DNA of 64,000 nt from Paenibacillus plantiphilus (GTDB lineage: Bacteria; Bacillota; Bacilli; Paenibacillales; Paenibacillaceae): the NCBI RefSeq assembly GCF_927798095.1, contig NZ_CAKMMF010000015.1, positions 1 to 64,000 on the forward strand, given 5' to 3'. This document shows positions 24,889 to 32,960 of the stretch, in pieces; the first letter of the stretch is position 1, and the number at the start of each line of letters is the position of its first letter. A program made the translations under genes and the position numbers. A model generated the notes under the pieces. That model ran no database searches. It was not told where the DNA came from and saw only the letters and a program-made list of their open reading frames with translations.

Positions 24889-25573
24889 TTTTGTAGCCTA
24901 CCCCCCAAACCGTATGGATCAGCTTCTCGCCATCCATCTCTTTAATCAACTTCTCCCGCAGCCTGCTCATATGAACGGAGACAGAATTGTTCGATTCATA
25001 ATACTTTTCCTTCCAGATCATCTCGAAAATATCTTCTGAGCTGAATACGCGGCCAGGATGGCTGGCAAGCAGGTAGAGAATGCTGAACTCGATTGGCGTC
25101 AGCTTAATCGGTCTGCCTTCAATCTGGACCGTATGCGTGAGCTTGTCAATAACGAGTGATTGCAGCCGAATCAGATGATCCTGCTGGGTTTGAGCCGGCT
25201 GAGTATGGTAATAAGTGCGCCGCAGCAATGACTTCACCCTCGCAACCAGCTCCAGCGGATTGAACGGCTTGATCATATAGTCGTCCGCGCCAGTCATGAG
25301 CCCCGTTATTTTGTCCATGTCGCCGTCCTTTGCACTGATCATCAGAATCGGCGTTGTTTTGTTCTCGCGGATTTTGAGACAGACGCTCAGGCCATCCATT
25401 CCCGGCATCATAATGTCCAGAATGACCAGCTCAATCGTATCGCGCTCCATCAGCTCCAGCGCCTGCAGACCATCGCTTGCTTTGCTGATCATATACCCTT
25501 CGTTTGCCAAATAGATCTCAATCAGCTGCGCAATTTTGGGATCGTCATCAACGATCAGAATATGTCGGTTCAT
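24878..25573 (-). CDS. OmpR-family response regulator, VanR-like
   Basis: 231 aa from the ATG at 25573 (AGGAAGG upstream; an earlier GTG exists at 25594). The receiver domain has the acidic pair in IVDDD, the phospho-Asp in VILDIMMPGMDG and the Lys in YMIKPFNPLEL. A winged-helix DNA-binding domain follows (IKLTPIEFSILYLLASHPG to VWGVGYKIEA). It pairs with the overlapping kinase gene. Likely targets are the direct repeats before the carboxypeptidase gene. Confidence 0.9.
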   Translation of the reverse strand: MNRHILIVDDDPKIAQLIEIYLANEGYMISKASDGLQALELMERDTIELVILDIMMPGMDGLSVCLKIRENKTTPILMISAKDGDMDKITGLMTGADDYMIKPFNPLELVARVKSLLRRTYYHTQPAQTQQDHLIRLQSLVIDKLTHTVQIEGRPIKLTPIEFSILYLLASHPGRVFSSEDIFEMIWKEKYYESNNSVSVHMSRLREKLIKEMDGEKLIHTVWGVGYKIEA

Positions 25574-25657
25574 TACACCCTTCCTAACTATCAAGCATAT
25601 CCTACCTTTACTTGACGAAATAGTGTGAAAAAGAGTTTAACATGTATGGCATTGAAT

Positions 25658-27445
25658 TTATATGCTCGCCGGTTCATTCAGGCGCAGCTGCTGAGTAGCG
25701 AATTCCCGATACAGCTCATGGGACTTCAGCAGCTCGTCATGTGTGCCGCTTCCCGTAATGGTTCCCTTCTCGACGAAAATAATCTGATCAGCCTCGACAA
25801 CGGTCGAGAGGCGGTGCGCAATGACAAGCGTTGTCCGTCCGTTCATCAGATTCTTGAGCGCTTCCTGTACGATAACCTCTGATTTGCTGTCCAGACTGGA
25901 GGTTGCCTCATCCAGCATAAGAATTTTAGGGTTACGCAGCAGAGCCCGCGCGATCGCGATCCGCTGCCGTTGCCCGCCCGAAAGCATAATGCCTCGCTCG
26001 CCTACCTCCGTATCATAACCGCGCGGCATCTCTTTGATGAACGAATCGGCATAAGCCATTTGGGCGGCTTGCTCCAATGCTTCCTGATCAACCTTCTCAT
26101 TTATGCCGTAACAAATATTATCACGGATCGTGCCGGCAATTAGCGGACTCTCTTGCGATACATAACCGAATTGGCTTCTCCAGGAATGGAGCGAGAACGT
26201 ATCGATGGGCTCGTCACCCAACAGAATAGTTCCAGCAGTCGGCTCATAATATCGCTCCAATAAGGAGAAGAAGGTCGTCTTCCCGCCGCCGCTTGGTCCA
26301 ACTATTGCAGTTACAGAACCTGGCGAAACCCGAAAATTGACATCCTGTAGCACAGGCTCGCCCGTTTTGTAATGAAACGAAAGATTGTTGACAATAATGG
26401 GCAGATCAGAGCGCTTAATGTCCTGGCCGCTGACATGATCCTCCTCTTCCGCATCCAGCATCTCGATAATGCGTTCAGTCGCACCGATTGCCTTCTGGAA
26501 CTGCGTGAAGAAGGTCGTAATCTGACTCATAGGCATTACAATCTGAATCAGATACAGAATGAATGCAACCAGCTCGCCTGCCGTTAATGCACCGGAGGAC
26601 ACCCGCATACCGCCATATCCGACGATAATGACAAGCAGCATCATCATCACGAGGAACATAAGGGGCGCTATTAACGCCTGCACCTTCGCTTCACGCAGTC
26701 CGAAGCGGAACAGGCTCGTAATGCCCTTCTTGCCGTTGTCATATTCTCTCGTCTCCGCATTGGACGATTTCACGAGGCGAATCTCGGAGAGCACTTGCGT
26801 AAGTACAGTCGTGAAGGAAGCTGTTTCTTCCTGCAGCCCTTTGGATATTTTGTACATTTGTCTGCCGAGCGGCACTAGAAACAGCGCAGCCAGCGGAATC
26901 ACGCTTAGCATGACAACCGTCATTTTCCAATCCAGATAAAGCAATACGACGATGGAGCCGATAACAGACAGAATGCCTGTGAAGAAGCTTGTCATATGGT
27001 CAGAGATGAGCGTCTTGACGACACCGGTATCATTCGTCATCCGGCTGATCGTCTCGCCTGTACGATGCTGATCATAATAGCCCACCGGCAGGACGAGCAG
27101 CTTCTTCCACAGTCGATCTCGCAGCTCCGCGACGATTCGCTGACCGATACGGTTGAGCAAGTAGATGGACAAGCCGCTCGCAATCGTCTGTACAATGAAG
27201 GTACCTCCGATAAGTGCGATCTGCCCCCAGCTCAGATTGCTAATGGAGAAGCCATCGACAAGATTCTTCGTTACGAGCGGGATGAACAATGCTACCAGTG
27301 TCGAGGCAATGCTCATGAGAATGGCTATACTCATAACGGCAACGGATGGCTTGGTGCTGCGGATCATTCGGATGAACAGCCTCCAGCTCCCTTTGTTTGG
27401 TGCAGTGGTAACGTTGTTGTCCATTTTATCTGTATTTATCATCAT
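25658..27445 (-). CDS. ABC multidrug exporter half-transporter, BmrA-like
   Basis: About 595 aa from ATG 27445, which has GGAAGGG upstream. Six membrane helices at the N-terminus with the coupling helices ([18 protein letters not shown]) are followed by the nucleotide-binding domain: Walker [10 protein letters not shown], signature [15 protein letters not shown], Walker [13 protein letters not shown] and the H-loop IAHRLSTV. Length and order match the homodimeric exporter BmrA. It lies upstream of the two-component system in the same direction with a gap of about 85 bp, so co-regulation is possible. Confidence 0.9.
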   Translation of the reverse strand: MMINTDKMDNNVTTAPNKGSWRLFIRMIRSTKPSVAVMSIAILMSIASTLVALFIPLVTKNLVDGFSISNLSWGQIALIGGTFIVQTIASGLSIYLLNRIGQRIVAELRDRLWKKLLVLPVGYYDQHRTGETISRMTNDTGVVKTLISDHMTSFFTGILSVIGSIVVLLYLDWKMTVVMLSVIPLAALFLVPLGRQMYKISKGLQEETASFTTVLTQVLSEIRLVKSSNAETREYDNGKKGITSLFRFGLREAKVQALIAPLMFLVMMMLLVIIVGYGGMRVSSGALTAGELVAFILYLIQIVMPMSQITTFFTQFQKAIGATERIIEMLDAEEEDHVSGQDIKRSDLPIIVNNLSFHYKTGEPVLQDVNFRVSPGSVTAIVGPSGGGKTTFFSLLERYYEPTAGTILLGDEPIDTFSLHSWRSQFGYVSQESPLIAGTIRDNICYGINEKVDQEALEQAAQMAYADSFIKEMPRGYDTEVGERGIMLSGGQRQRIAIARALLRNPKILMLDEATSSLDSKSEVIVQEALKNLMNGRTTLVIAHRLSTVVEADQIIFVEKGTITGSGTHDELLKSHELYREFATQQLRLNEPASI

Positions 27446-27535
27446 GCAGTCCCTTCCGTGAATCAATTATTATTAGACAAGTTTTCACCATTTATGATTA
27501 CGAATTTCTATAATCGATAGTTGCATTTTCGATAA

Positions 27536-27580
27536 AAAAGCTGTCTCAACAGTACGGTTTCCACTGTTTGGACAGCTTTT
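27536..27580 (-). terminator. Intrinsic terminator at the end of the CRISPR transcript
   Basis: AAAAGCTGTC (27536-27545) and GACAGCTTTT (27571-27580) pair, with an inner AACAGT/ACTGTT pair. On the minus strand a T run follows. It sits 35 bp past the last repeat and before the ABC exporter gene. Confidence 0.75.
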
Positions 27581-27614
27581 CTGACGGAATGGTGACTACA
27601 TAAACTCAGTGTCG

Positions 27615-28887
27615 ATTTCAATTCTCGCTCCCGTTTGGGGAGCGACAAGAACAAACCTTCTACTTCTGCCGATGCTATTAATTTTCAATCCACGCTCCCG
27701 CACGGGGAGCAACCTATAAAGTCTTCGGGCTATCTATACTGCATGGGGAGCGACACAAGCGGATAGGCTCGTACGGTTCCACGACCGGTTATTTCAATCC
27801 ACGCTCCCGCATAGGGAGCGACACAGAACGAGCCTTCGACCCAGTAGGTAAATACGATTTCAATCCACGCTCCCGCAGGGGGAGCGACTTCTTCTCTTCC
27901 TTCTCTTCCTCAACTGCTTCGATTTCAATCCACGCTCCCGCATGGGGAGCGACGTTTTTTCGATGACCGATACCCCGACTATGATCTATTATTTCAATCC
28001 ACGCTCCCGCATGGGGAGCGACTGTATGGAGACTTTCATCCTTGGACTGTATTTCCAATTTCAATCCACGCTCCCGCATGGGGAGCGACGATCACATTTT
28101 GACCACCTTGCTCATGAGTTTGCTATTTCAATCCACGCTCCCGCATGGGGAGCGACCCGGTCAACCGTTGATGGGTCCATGTGACTAAAATATTTCAATC
28201 CACGCTCCCGCATGGGGAGTGACTGTGCATTCAATTTTACGCATTCTCCCTCATAGTTATTTCAATCCACGCTCCCGCATGGGGAGCGACTCAGTTTAAC
28301 CTTGCTGCCAACCTTGCGCAGCGAATTTCAATCCACGCTCCCGCATGGAGAGCGACATATTAGATGCATTAGGAGTATTTTCGTTTAATGATTTCAATCC
28401 ACGCTCCCGCATGGGGAGCGACCAAGATAAACACCATCTGCTGAACCTGCATGAGTAGATTTCAATCCACGCTCCCGCATGGGGAGCGACAGTCATTTTT
28501 GAATGGCTCGACATTTACAATTCGATTTCAATCCACGCTCCCGCATGGGGAGCGACTAATGATTAAATTAAGATCCATCGTCATATTACTCATTTCAATC
28601 CACGCTCCCGCATGGGGGGCGACTCATTTTAATCAGATTGAGTTCCATCGCTCGACGCATTTCAATCCACGCTCCCGCATGGGGAGCGACTACTCGGTTA
28701 TTAGGGTCAAAATCGTAATAATTATTTCAATCCACGCTCCCGCATGGGGAGCGACTCTCAATGGGCATAGAAAAAAGCCTCCCTAATTGATTTCAATCCA
28801 CGCTCCCGCATGGGGAGCGACTTCATTCAATGGATTGATGACTCGGAAATGACCAATTTCAATCCACGCTCCCGCATGGGGAGCGAC
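27615..28887 (-). CRISPR. Type I-C-like CRISPR array, about 20 repeats
   Basis: A 32-bp repeat recurs from 27615 to 28887 with spacers of 33-37 bp. Read on the minus strand it begins GTCGCTCCCCATGCGGGAGC and ends GTGGATTGAAAT, the type I-C repeat pattern with its hairpin and GTTGAAA-like tag. Repeats from 27991 to 28887 are identical or carry one change (28192, 28325, 28592). The repeats at 27615 and 27682 are degenerate, and one at about 27741-27754 keeps only its 14-bp end. Decay at low coordinates marks the trailer, so the leader is at 28888 onward and transcription runs on the minus strand. No cas gene is in the window. Confidence 0.97.
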
Positions 28888-29349
28888 AGCGGGCATTTTG
28901 AGCCCTTGTCTGGCAAGGCTTTGGAAGCGCTTAAGTGCGAAAGTCATTTTTTCATGCTTGAAAATGGTAAAATATGTTTATAAAATCCCTGAAAGCTGCA
29001 CCAGCAGCGAGGTGCGAATCTCCCAGGGATTTCATGTGAGCTTCACATTCGCACCTTCCACCTTCCATATCGGTCAAAATTCGATGATTCCCATATTGTT
29101 TATTCACGTTGTTGGTTTAATGGTCTGAATCGAAAATATTTTGCAAATGTTCATTCACATGCAAAGATGAAACTAAAGATTTTACGTTGTACTCCCGACA
29201 GCAAACAGCTTTGATTCATGAGAGGTCAATAATGGTTCTATTTCGGCTAATCCCATTGAATTCGAGCAGTGGAATGCAATACCAGCTGTATGTAATTGTA
29301 TCATACCACAGTGTTTGCTTCAGTCACTACACACTCAACAGTGCATAAT
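28888..29349 (-). promoter_or_regulatory. CRISPR leader region with two interleaved inverted repeats
   Basis: No gene is seen in these 460 bp. The first 120 bp are A/T-rich as leaders are. Two inverted repeats lie at 28983-28991 with 29024-29032 (AAATCCCTG/CAGGGATTT) and at 29010-29019 with 29047-29056 (AGGTGCGAAT/ATTCGCACCT). Their arms alternate, so the stems are either exclusive or form a pseudoknot. Confidence 0.5.
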
Positions 29350-30330
29350 CTACTGTTGGGACAGCTTCTCCGGCAGTATAGCCAACAAATGCTCGAACAG
29401 CAGCTTCTTCGAGAAAATAGCGCCGCTCTTCCCTTCCGGCTCCTTGCGGATGACCACTACCAGATCCAGCGGAGGGATCACGAAAATATATTGGCCGCCA
29501 TAGCCCTTCGCGAAGAAAAGGTCCGCAGCGCCGTTATGCTCCTCCGCCGACAGCCACCAATGGTAGCCGTATTCACCGAATATCGGCGGCTCATAATGCA
29601 GCAGCCCTTTATGATGAACCGTCGTTGATTGCTCGACCCAGCTCTCAGGCAGAACCTGCTCCCCCATCCAACGTCCGCGCTGCAAATATAATTGACCGAA
29701 CTTGGCCATATCCAATGATGACAGATGGAGTCCTGCACCACCCTCACTGATGCCTGCCGAGCTGTTCCATCTTGGTTTGCGAACATCCAGCTTGCCGAAC
29801 AGCTCGCGCTGTGCATACTCATAGGCGGACATTCCCGTTGCCTGGGTCAGAATCGCCGACAGCAGATGCGATCCGCCAGAATTATAGGTGAAGGCTTCGC
29901 CTGGCTCGTGCGCCATCGGCTGGGCGAGAATATAAGAGATCCAGTCATCATTTCTTTTCATGCTCCAATAGGGCTTGTCAAAGTCAGGCCAGTGAATTCC
30001 CGGCGTCATCGTAAGCAGATGCTTCAGCTTAATCGCTTGCTTTCGCTTATCTGTCGAATGTCTGATCGTCTCGAAGTAATCGGAGATATACTGCTCCAGA
30101 CTTTTAATATGCCCCTTTGCCAGTGCGATGCCTATGAGAGCGGACAGTATGCTTTTCGTACAGGAGTAGACAGCACCTACCCGGTCCGCCGCTTTGTCAT
30201 GCCAGTCCCAGAGCAGCTCGCCATGATGAACAATAACGACATCCTTGATTTTCCATTCTGTCAAATGCGGCTGCAGCCTCTCCAACCATACATTCTTTCC
30301 CTCCATGCCCACGCTTCCCGCCACCACCAT
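29350..30330 (-). CDS. Serine hydrolase, beta-lactamase-related (class C-like fold)
   Basis: 326 aa. The catalytic SCTK (Ser-x-x-Lys) is in AVYSCTKSILSALIG, the Tyr-x-Asn motif is FTYNSGG, and the third motif is KGYGGQYI in place of KTG. The family includes esterases, D-amino-acid peptidases and class C-like beta-lactamases. There is no signal peptide, so it is probably a cytoplasmic esterase or peptidase and not a true beta-lactamase. The ATG at 30330 has AGAAGG seven bases upstream. Confidence 0.85.
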   Translation of the reverse strand: MVVAGSVGMEGKNVWLERLQPHLTEWKIKDVVIVHHGELLWDWHDKAADRVGAVYSCTKSILSALIGIALAKGHIKSLEQYISDYFETIRHSTDKRKQAIKLKHLLTMTPGIHWPDFDKPYWSMKRNDDWISYILAQPMAHEPGEAFTYNSGGSHLLSAILTQATGMSAYEYAQRELFGKLDVRKPRWNSSAGISEGGAGLHLSSLDMAKFGQLYLQRGRWMGEQVLPESWVEQSTTVHHKGLLHYEPPIFGEYGYHWWLSAEEHNGAADLFFAKGYGGQYIFVIPPLDLVVVIRKEPEGKSGAIFSKKLLFEHLLAILPEKLSQQ

Positions 30331-30397
30331 TCGACATCCTTCTACATTCCCATTTATACACTAAAAGAGGACCGCAAAGCAAAAACCCCGCAAAAAA

Positions 30398-30426
30398 AAG
30401 AAGCAGTCCCTCACGGGATGCTTCTT
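30398..30426 (-). terminator. Intrinsic terminator of the GntR/ABC operon
   Basis: AAGAAGCA (30398-30405) and TGCTTCTT (30419-30426) with inner CCC/GGG pairs; on the minus strand a run of eight T follows. It closes the operon whose last stop is at 30449. Confidence 0.85.
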
Positions 30427-30448
30427 ATTAATCCCTTCCCTGCTTCGA

Positions 30449-31132
30449 TCAGATTGTCCTTCTGCTCGTAAACCACCAGCCAGCGGCCAGCAGCAGCAAG
30501 CTAATACCCATCGTTAGACCAAAGCCTTGAACCAGCGAATCATTGAAGAGCAAGGTCAGCAATCCGTCCGCCAGCTCTGATCGAAGGGACGCGATAGACG
30601 TGCCGATTGAAATTGCAGCAATGAGCAGAATCCAGATCACCCAGCCCAACACATGCCGCCAACAGGAACACAACAAATTTAGAATGGAAATAAGCAGCAT
30701 ATAAGCGCCAAACTGATAGAGGAACATACCGACCACATTGAATTGATCCCAATGAAAAATCTCTATTATATTGAAGGTTTCGATATATTCTCTCAGGAAG
30801 CCAACCTCCAGCTTAAGCCATACAATATTCAATAGAGAGAACAGCGCCGCCCAGAATGAATAGGTGACAATCAACCCTGAGTAATACTGCTTGCGGGTTG
30901 CGCCCAGATTAATGACCCTTCTAAAGAAGGTAAGCGGAAGACTGATAGCCATAACAATTAATAGGATAGTCAATAAATTCCCTAATGAAACTTGCGTATT
31001 ATTGTTATCGGGAATGGATACATGAACAATGATATTAACGGCAGAGTTGATAACTACCATTGCAAGAATAGCCAATATATCAATGCGCATATGTCGAAAA
31101 GAAGCCATGAACAGCACAAATGATTTACCCAA
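30449..31132 (-). CDS. ABC-2-type permease subunit
   Basis: About 227 aa with six membrane helices (for example IDILAILAMVVINSAVNIIV, then LLTILLIVMAISLPLTFF). It has no recognised enzymatic motif. I prefer a TTG start at 31132, six bases after GGGGAG and overlapping the ATPase stop codon by 8 bp. The ATPase directly upstream and a YtrA-type regulator make this the membrane part of a small ABC transporter, as in ytr-like operons that answer cell-wall antibiotics. Substrate unknown. Confidence 0.72.
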   Translation of the reverse strand: MGKSFVLFMASFRHMRIDILAILAMVVINSAVNIIVHVSIPDNNNTQVSLGNLLTILLIVMAISLPLTFFRRVINLGATRKQYYSGLIVTYSFWAALFSLLNIVWLKLEVGFLREYIETFNIIEIFHWDQFNVVGMFLYQFGAYMLLISILNLLCSCWRHVLGWVIWILLIAAISIGTSIASLRSELADGLLTLLFNDSLVQGFGLTMGISLLLLAAGWWFTSRRTI

Positions 31133-32003
31133 TTTGCTCTCCCCCTTCAATTAAATAAGCGAAAAATTTCTGCAGGGGCAGTCCTTCTATCGATATTCCC
31201 AGGCTGTCAGCAATTGCCCTATCTGACTCCTCAATCACATCATACACAGCAGCAAGTGTATGATTGCCGTAGGAATCCTGATAGAGAACCCGCTTGCCAA
31301 GTGTAAACTTCGCGATCGCCTCGCTGGCGCCAGTAAGCATATGGGATTGAGCACGAATGTTGTCCACATCATCATGCAGCAGGATCGCACCCTCCTCGAT
31401 AATATAGATGCGCTCCACTACCTTGGCAATCTCGTCGATCAGATGTGTAGAGAGCAGAATCGTTCGCGGATGCTCCGCATAATCCTCCACCAACAGCCGG
31501 TAAAACTTCTCGCGCATAATAACATCCAGTCCAAGCACGGGCTCATCATAGATTGTAAGGGGCGCTCTGCTTGCCAGACCGATAATGTTGCCTACGAGCG
31601 ATTCCATCCCTCTGGAAAGCTGTCGGATTTTCTTGTTCGGGTTAAGCTTGAAGGTGTGAATCAGCTCATGGGCAAAGTCCCAGTCCCAATTGCGTTGAAA
31701 CTTGGAGGCCAGCTTCAGAATCTCAATAACCTTGAACCCCTTGAACAGGAAGTTTTTCTCTCTGATATAGCATGTATCTGCTGGAGATTCGCCGCGTCTG
31801 AGCGGTTTGCCTGCAATTGCAATTTCACCATAATCGGGGAAATCGCCGCCGGTAATCATATTAAGAAGCGTCGTCTTGCCGGCTCCATTGCGGCCCAGCA
31901 GACCATAGATCGTATTCTCCTCCAGCTTCAGATTCAAGCTGCGTACAGCCTTTGATCGGCCATAGCTCCTGTTCAAATTCGTACATTCAACGACTGCGTT
32001 CAT
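31125..32003 (-). CDS. ABC transporter ATPase, YtrB-like
   Basis: 292 aa. Walker A is GLLGRNGAGKTTLL, Walker B is LTIYDEPVLGLD and the H-loop is LLSTHLIDE. The signature is IRQLSRGMESLVG, a divergent form of LSGGQ that is seen in the YtrB group. The start codon overlaps the GntR stop codon (ATGA), so the genes are coupled. The permease follows with an 8-bp overlap. Confidence 0.87.
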   Translation of the reverse strand: MNAVVECTNLNRSYGRSKAVRSLNLKLEENTIYGLLGRNGAGKTTLLNMITGGDFPDYGEIAIAGKPLRRGESPADTCYIREKNFLFKGFKVIEILKLASKFQRNWDWDFAHELIHTFKLNPNKKIRQLSRGMESLVGNIIGLASRAPLTIYDEPVLGLDVIMREKFYRLLVEDYAEHPRTILLSTHLIDEIAKVVERIYIIEEGAILLHDDVDNIRAQSHMLTGASEAIAKFTLGKRVLYQDSYGNHTLAAVYDVIEESDRAIADSLGISIEGLPLQKFFAYLIEGGEQIG

Positions 32004-32377
32004 CCTCTCCCGCTCCCCTTCTCCTCTTTGATCATTGCGATGACATCCTCTGCAGACAGCTCCAGCTTGCTGGCTTCATCAAGCAGCTTCTGGACAAACT
32101 CGGTGTAGAATCGATCCCTTCTCTTCCCCATAATCATTTGCTTCGCACCTGCAGCAACATACATGCCCAAACCTCTCTTCTTGTATAAAATGCCTTCATT
32201 CACAAGCAGACCGATGCCCTTCACAGCTGTAGCAGGATTGATCTGGAACGTTCGTGAGAATTGTGTTGTCGAGATGATCTGATCATCCTCCAAGTAAACG
32301 CCTTTCAGAATATCATCCTCGATCATCTCAGCAATTTGTTGGAATATAGGCTGCCCGTCATCAAAGCTAGCCTTCAT
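32000..32377 (-). CDS. GntR-family regulator, YtrA subfamily
   Basis: 125 aa, the short YtrA form: a winged helix (IFQQIAEMIEDDILKGVY, then TTQFSRTFQINPATAVKGI) with a small C-terminal dimerisation helix and no ligand domain. Such regulators repress their own ABC operon. An 8-bp inverted repeat overlaps the -10 of its promoter. First gene of a three-gene operon. Confidence 0.92.
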   Translation of the reverse strand: MKASFDDGQPIFQQIAEMIEDDILKGVYLEDDQIISTTQFSRTFQINPATAVKGIGLLVNEGILYKKRGLGMYVAAGAKQMIMGKRRDRFYTEFVQKLLDEASKLELSAEDVIAMIKEEKGSGRG

Positions 32378-32394
32378 AAGATCACCCTATCGGT

Positions 32395-32441
32395 TAGTTA
32401 GTCATGTAACTAACTATAGAACCAACAACTTCTCTTGTCAA
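32395..32441 (-). promoter_or_regulatory. YtrA-type promoter and operator
   Basis: Minus strand TTGACA (32441-32436), 17-bp spacer, TATAGT (32418-32413): a near-consensus promoter. The inverted repeat TAGTTAGT-N6-ACTAACTA (32395-32416) overlaps the -10 and the start point and ends 18 bp before the gene, an ideal autorepressor site. Confidence 0.8.
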
Positions 32442-32481
32442 TAATTAACACAAAAAAAACCACCGGCACATTTGCGATTGA

Positions 32482-32519
32482 TATATACGTTGACACGTAT
32501 ATACGCCTTAGTGTATATT
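32482..32519 (+). promoter_or_regulatory. ArsR autoregulatory promoter and operator
   Basis: TTGACA (32490-32495) with TATATT at 32514-32519 forms a promoter with an 18-bp spacer. A 9-bp perfect inverted repeat, TATATACGT-TGAC-ACGTATATA (32482-32503), covers the -35, as expected for an ArsR repressor site. Confidence 0.75.
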
Positions 32520-32525
32520 TAATTC

Positions 32526-32861
32526 ATGAACACAACTACAATGCAGTTAACGTTACTTACACTAGCCGAGCCGAATCGCTTCAACATTGTTGAGCTATTA
32601 AAAAAAGCGCCACGTTCGGTGAGCGAGATCGTTCAAGCCCTCAATATTGGTCAGCCGCAAGTGTCTCGCCATCTGCGGATTTTGAGCGAGGCTGGGTTAG
32701 TGCGCGCCCGCAACAAAGCACAGCAGCGAATATATAGCCTCGAAGCTCAGCCGTTTCAGGATCTGGATGAATGGTTTGATTCATTTAGTATCCTTTGGGA
32801 AGAGCGTCTCGATAATTTCGAGGATTATATGCTCGACTACAAAAGAAAGGAAGACGTCTGA
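32526..32861 (+). CDS. ArsR-family transcriptional regulator
   Basis: 111 aa winged-helix protein: LAEPNRFNIVELLKKAPRSVSEI and IGQPQVSRHLRILSEAGLVRARNKA are the DNA-binding part. No CxC metal box is present, so it is not a classical metal sensor. This type often sits before AHSA1/SRPBCC genes, as here, and is likely to regulate the fused gene about 100 bp downstream. Confidence 0.9.
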   Translation: MNTTTMQLTLLTLAEPNRFNIVELLKKAPRSVSEIVQALNIGQPQVSRHLRILSEAGLVRARNKAQQRIYSLEAQPFQDLDEWFDSFSILWEERLDNFEDYMLDYKRKEDV

Positions 32862-32960
32862 TAGCCTTTTATCTCAAGCTTTATCGAAGCAATATTCGGA
32901 ATGACCAAGCACTTTGGAATGAGCGGTCTGCCACGCGAGACAATGATCTGAAAAGGATGA

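Noticed and set aside
27789-28786. Open frames across the CRISPR array with repeated APHAGAWIE-, MRERGLK- or SRMGSD-like peptides
   Set aside because: These are translations of the repeat unit and its spacers, a known annotation artefact.
28898-29128. 76-codon plus-strand frame in the CRISPR leader
   Set aside because: No ribosome binding site, no domain, and it crosses the inverted repeats and leader.
29350-30330. True secreted class C beta-lactamase
   Set aside because: No signal peptide and the third motif is KGYGG, not KTG, so an esterase/peptidase of the same fold is more likely.
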